Made by a program: the position numbers and the translations under genes. The notes beneath the pieces were generated by a model. It was given only the letters and a program-made list of their open reading frames with translations, was not told the origin of the DNA and ran no database searches. Positions 6,760 to 9,147 of a stretch of DNA of 9,147 nucleotides are shown one piece after another. This DNA is from a bacterium (GTDB lineage Bacteria > Patescibacteriota > Patescibacteriia > S139-126 > S139-133): positions 1 to 9,147 of the forward strand of contig JAUIEQ010000026.1 in assembly GCA_030429785.1 (NCBI GenBank), read 5' to 3'. Every line of letters starts with the position of its first letter. Positions within the stretch are counted from its first letter, which is position 1.

Positions 6760-7410
6760 TTAACCGATTAGTCGAACAATTTCAAAAGCCTCGGCGTACT
6801 GTTGTTTGATGGCTCCACCTCGTGTAATAGCAAGGCTGTGCACGTATTCCTCGGAAAAAGGTCGTGCGCGGTGCTGAACATTTTGTGACCTATAACAATG
6901 TAGTGCTTTGATTTTTTTCTCTACGTGATGTTTTTGAACAAGGGAGTAGTAGTTGATAACGGTACGAATTCTGTTCCATGGTAATTCGCACGATACAATA
7001 GTACAGTCTTTAAATGCGCGGAAAGATTCCTGTGCAATGACGATATGATCTTGGTGCATGTCGTCATATGAAGGAATCAGCACTGCGTCTGGTTTGATAA
7101 AATTGTTAATTTGAATAAGATAGTCAAGTAGCTCTTGCCTGTGTTCTGGGTAGTGTCGACGTCTAAAATCAGTTATGATTAAGTTTTTTCTTGGAATTCC
7201 TAATGTATCATGTGCTGCATATGCTTCATTATAGAAATCTTGCTCTGTATACAGGTGGGCGATAGATGGATCGGTGATAGATAGTGTCACACCAAAAACA
7301 TCTTTGCCGTGTTCAACAAGCTTAGCGACCGTGGCACCACAGCCGATTTCCATATCGTCGGCATGTGGAGATATAGTCAGTATTCGTTTCAAATTAGGGG
7401 ATGTGAGCAT
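6760..7410 (-). CDS. PIG-L/LmbE-family N-deacetylase, copy 2
   Basis: The product has 216 residues. The zinc and catalytic residues are intact: SPHADDMEIGCGA (14-26, with H16, D18, D19) and DDMHQDH (116-122, with H122). The C-terminal RGGAIKQQYAEAFEIVR (197-213) nearly repeats that of copy 1. By hand alignment the two proteins are about 55% identical without gaps up to residue 176, so they are tandem paralogues. Copy 2 has Gly-Ala where copy 1 has Gly-Gly after the metal motif, and its loops at 31-57 and 151-190 differ most, which suggests different substrates or a hetero-oligomer. It is the first gene after a 99-nt gap, so any promoter for the pair should lie in 7411-7509, or transcription continues from the phosphatidyltransferase. 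Confidence 0.9.
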   Translation of the reverse strand: MLTSPNLKRILTISPHADDMEIGCGATVAKLVEHGKDVFGVTLSITDPSIAHLYTEQDFYNEAYAAHDTLGIPRKNLIITDFRRRHYPEHRQELLDYLIQINNFIKPDAVLIPSYDDMHQDHIVIAQESFRAFKDCTIVSCELPWNRIRTVINYYSLVQKHHVEKKIKALHCYRSQNVQHRARPFSEEYVHSLAITRGGAIKQQYAEAFEIVRLIG

Positions 7411-7509
7411 AGGCTGATTATGTGATCTTTACCTTATCGCAGGAATTTTGTTTTGACAAGAATATATAGTCACATTCTATTCACAGCCTGGTTATTTCTA
7501 GGTATGTTC

Positions 7510-8328
7510 TTATTGTAGGATTTTTTCAAGCTCTCGTTTAGTTTCTTGCTCAAGACGAATGTATTTTTTGATTATTTCCTCAAAAAGATTCAGTGCTAAA
7601 TACAACGCATAACCCACCAAAAAAACAGCTATGCCGGCATCTGGTGTGAGATATGTGGTTTTGATAAGTAGTAATATAATTAGCAAAACCGCATTGATCA
7701 TAAATAATGTTTGAAACTGGTGGTAGCATCGAGCTACATGTTGCAACATGCTTGTGTTAGGTTTTTGTTGCGAAGACTCGGTAGGTGGTACAGCAGCTGT
7801 ATTTTTGAGATATATATCTTGGTATTTCAAAGCTTTTTTGCCAATCAATAGGCTTGGAAAAAAGTTACTAAACCGAATACCAGTAACGCACAGTATAGCA
7901 ACAATACCAATAACAACGGTGCCGACCGCTGGATAGAGCGCAAGTGCTCGTATGGTGATGCCAAAGAAAAAAAGTCCAGGAAGAAAAAAGTGCGCTACTT
8001 CATCAAGGTATTTGCCTTTGAGTGATTGTAACTTTTTGTAGCGCGCAATTTCACCATCAACCTTATCAAGCAACCAATACAAATAGACAAGGATCGTTCC
8101 AACTATGTTTTTGTCAATATCTGGTTGGGCGATGCAGTATGCTCCAAATACCCCGAGTGCAATACTTATTAGGCTAATGACATTTGGACTAATAGGAAGT
8201 GGTAGTAGTATTCGAGTGATGTAGATAGATGGCTTGCGACCAAACCAAATATACCACCAATACCGGCCGCGTTTTTTTTCAACTTTGCCTGCTTGGCAAA
8301 TTGCTCGTAATGCTTTGATTGATTCCAT
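7510..8328 (-). CDS. CDP-alcohol phosphatidyltransferase family membrane protein
   Basis: The product has 272 residues with about six hydrophobic segments (near 48-68, 74-90, 112-130, 132-153, 207-226 and 229-248), the usual layout. The family moves a phospho-alcohol between CDP and an acceptor at the membrane, as in phosphatidylinositol-phosphate or phosphatidylglycerol-phosphate synthesis. SPNVIS (47-52) is the common entry to the first helix. The signature reads D88-KV-D91-G92-EI-A95-R96, eight residues, G105, three, D109, three, then H113: the fourth Asp of the usual pattern is His (codon at 7990-7992). A polar Ser/Thr/Gln-rich loop (about 177-195) and a charged helical tail (250-272) are extra. 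Its substrate is unknown; next to a deacetylase pair it could make the lipid part of a glycolipid. No Shine-Dalgarno sequence precedes the ATG. Confidence 0.87.
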   Translation of the reverse strand: MESIKALRAICQAGKVEKKRGRYWWYIWFGRKPSIYITRILLPLPISPNVISLISIALGVFGAYCIAQPDIDKNIVGTILVYLYWLLDKVDGEIARYKKLQSLKGKYLDEVAHFFLPGLFFFGITIRALALYPAVGTVVIGIVAILCVTGIRFSNFFPSLLIGKKALKYQDIYLKNTAAVPPTESSQQKPNTSMLQHVARCYHQFQTLFMINAVLLIILLLIKTTYLTPDAGIAVFLVGYALYLALNLFEEIIKKYIRLEQETKRELEKILQ

Positions 8329-8359
8329 TGATTAGTTTGATAGTAGGTAAAATAAAAGT

Positions 8360-8371
8360 TGACTATAGTCA
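8360..8371. promoter_or_regulatory. 12-bp perfect palindrome, candidate operator
   Basis: TGACTATAGTCA is a perfect 12-bp inverted repeat 31 nt upstream of the phosphatidyltransferase start. Its half TATAGTCA occurs again at 7465-7472 in the other intergenic gap, upstream of the deacetylase pair. A dimeric regulator site is possible; chance cannot be excluded for so short a sequence. Confidence 0.25.
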
Positions 8372-8380
8372 TAGCGGGCG

Positions 8381-8423
8381 TGCCAAAATCATGATTGGTG
8401 CTATTTTTGTCACCTATTTGGCA
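8381..8423. other. Nested inverted repeats (possible RNA hairpin)
   Basis: The outer arms TGCCAAA (8381-8387) and TTTGGCA (8417-8423) are exact complements, and inside them GGTG (8397-8400) pairs with CACC (8411-8414) around a 10-nt loop. In a minus-strand transcript this would fold just downstream of the RtcB-like gene. No U-run follows the stem, so it is not a standard intrinsic terminator. It could be a 3'-end or leader structure. Confidence 0.3.
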
Positions 8424-8446
8424 AGCTCAGGGAGATGTTCGCGTCA

Positions 8447-9147
8447 TTAGCCTTTTAATACTGCAAAGGGTTTGAGTTCAACAAATGGTCGTGCGATACC
8501 GTGTTCAGAAAGTTTATTAACTACTTCTTCGACGCCTTCACTTGAGCAATGTTGGACTACTTCAGTTTCAAGCTTTTTGTTGAACTTGCATGTTGTTGCT
8601 TCTATTGGTTTGCTGGTTCCATTATCTTTAAATAATTTTGCTGTCTCGCCAGCACCATGATCAACAGAAAAACCGTATTTTTCTCCATTGAGACCGCCTA
8701 GCAAAAGGTATGAATTAGTGTACTTGTCACCTGGTAATAAATGCACCCGTTCAGGTCGAACTTGGCACACGTTATGTCGATGTACGAAGTATTCTTTGCT
8801 TGCAATGGTTTCTCGCGTAATGTTATTGTGAGAAATATTTTGTATGAGCCGTAATTCGACGTCTCGACCTAAAACATGTTTGAATGCGTCTCTGAGTCGA
8901 GGGATTGTGACGAGTCGATATGCGTGACCATAGTTCATGGCTGCTTTGATTGATTGCTGTAATCGTTTGCCTTCAGCTGAGTCTGCAGGCATGGCTTGAT
9001 AAAAATCTGGTTTGAAATAATATTTCCAGCGGAGTTTAAAGTTTTTGAGTCCATCAATAGTGAGGATGTGCAAGAATAATTTCCCCAAAAATAGTTGTAG
9101 TCGCTCAGCCCCGGTGTTTTTTTTGCGGTTGGCATAGTACCTGCCCA
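8447..9147 (-). CDS. Divergent RtcB-like RNA ligase family protein (5'-partial)
   Basis: The frame is open to the right edge, giving 232 visible residues, about the C-terminal half of an RtcB protein; the TTG at 9088 is internal. RtcB joins RNA 2',3'-cyclic phosphate (or 3'-phosphate) and 5'-OH ends using GTP and Mn2+, in tRNA splicing or RNA repair. Landmarks in the right order are AAMNYGHAYRL (68-78, compare the family's A-x-ANxAWANR), ISHNNI (104-109, compare HNIA, with a metal-binding His), VHRHN (121-125, compare VHRKGAT), LLPGDKYTNSYLLLGG (136-151, compare IPGSMGTxSYVL), VDHGAGE (161-167, where the His matches the guanylated one) and a C-terminal VLKG. HGAGR is HGAGE here, the RKGAT loop is replaced, and the segment before the C-terminus is shortened, so activity may differ. 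A 118-nt gap separates it from the next gene. Confidence 0.75.
   Translation of the reverse strand, partial: GRYYANRKKNTGAERLQLFLGKLFLHILTIDGLKNFKLRWKYYFKPDFYQAMPADSAEGKRLQQSIKAAMNYGHAYRLVTIPRLRDAFKHVLGRDVELRLIQNISHNNITRETIASKEYFVHRHNVCQVRPERVHLLPGDKYTNSYLLLGGLNGEKYGFSVDHGAGETAKLFKDNGTSKPIEATTCKFNKKLETEVVQHCSSEGVEEVVNKLSEHGIARPFVELKPFAVLKG

Noticed and set aside
7431..7459. Minus-strand TTGTCA, 17 nt, TAAGGT as promoter of the deacetylase pair
   Set aside because: The spacing is ideal and the -35 is good, but the -10 matches only half of TATAAT; too weak to list as a feature.
7453..7481. Perfect TTGACA on the plus strand with TCTATT 17 nt later
   Set aside because: It would transcribe against the phosphatidyltransferase, with no plus-strand gene following; probably chance, or at most an antisense promoter.
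7411..7489. Bulged inverted repeat AGGCTG...GTGA with TCACAGCCT
   Set aside because: The arms are short, interrupted by a 5-nt bulge and about 55 nt apart; no convincing structure or terminator.
9086..9088. TTG as start of the RtcB-like gene
   Set aside because: The frame continues open to the window edge and canonical RtcB is much longer at the N-terminus.
1..9147. CRISPR arrays, tRNA or rRNA genes, insertion sequences
   Set aside because: No regularly spaced repeats, tRNA-like cloverleaf, transposase motif or terminal inverted repeats were seen on either strand.

Overview
This AT-rich window carries a tightly packed surface/envelope biosynthesis locus. The organism is best guessed as a bacterium of the Candidate Phyla Radiation (Patescibacteria). 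The reasons are the very short gaps between genes, the near absence of Shine-Dalgarno sequences, the mix of gene families, and the use of TGA as an ordinary stop. This is inference; no rRNA or other phylogenetic marker is present.

Plus strand, 1-6095, reads as one operon of six genes with gaps of 2-15 nt. In order: (1) the C-terminal part of a CotH-family kinase-like protein, cut by the left edge, continuing into an EF-hand-like calcium loop and a parallel beta-helix; (2) a VTC-domain (polyphosphate polymerase-type) protein; (3) a GalE-like NAD-dependent sugar epimerase; (4) a DUF4956 four-helix membrane protein with a soluble tail; (5) a GT4-type glycosyltransferase; (6) an FkbM-type methyltransferase. 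From general knowledge of bacterial genomes, CotH, VTC and DUF4956 genes often lie together and their joint function is not established. Here an epimerase sits inside the triad and two sugar-modifying enzymes follow it.

Minus strand, 6092-9147, runs towards the operon. Read in its own direction: a partial, divergent RtcB-like protein (cut by the right edge), a 118-nt gap with palindromic elements, a CDP-alcohol phosphatidyltransferase with a His at the usual fourth Asp of its signature, a 99-nt gap, and two tandem PIG-L/LmbE-family deacetylases about 55% identical to each other. The two strands meet tail to tail, and the two stop codons overlap inside one 8-bp palindrome.

Taken together the locus probably builds and modifies a cell-surface glycan or glycolipid: sugar epimerisation, glycosyl transfer, O-methylation, N-deacetylation and phospholipid headgroup transfer. 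It is coupled to an uncharacterised VTC/DUF4956/CotH phosphate-transfer module. RtcB is an RNA-repair family and is probably not part of this pathway.
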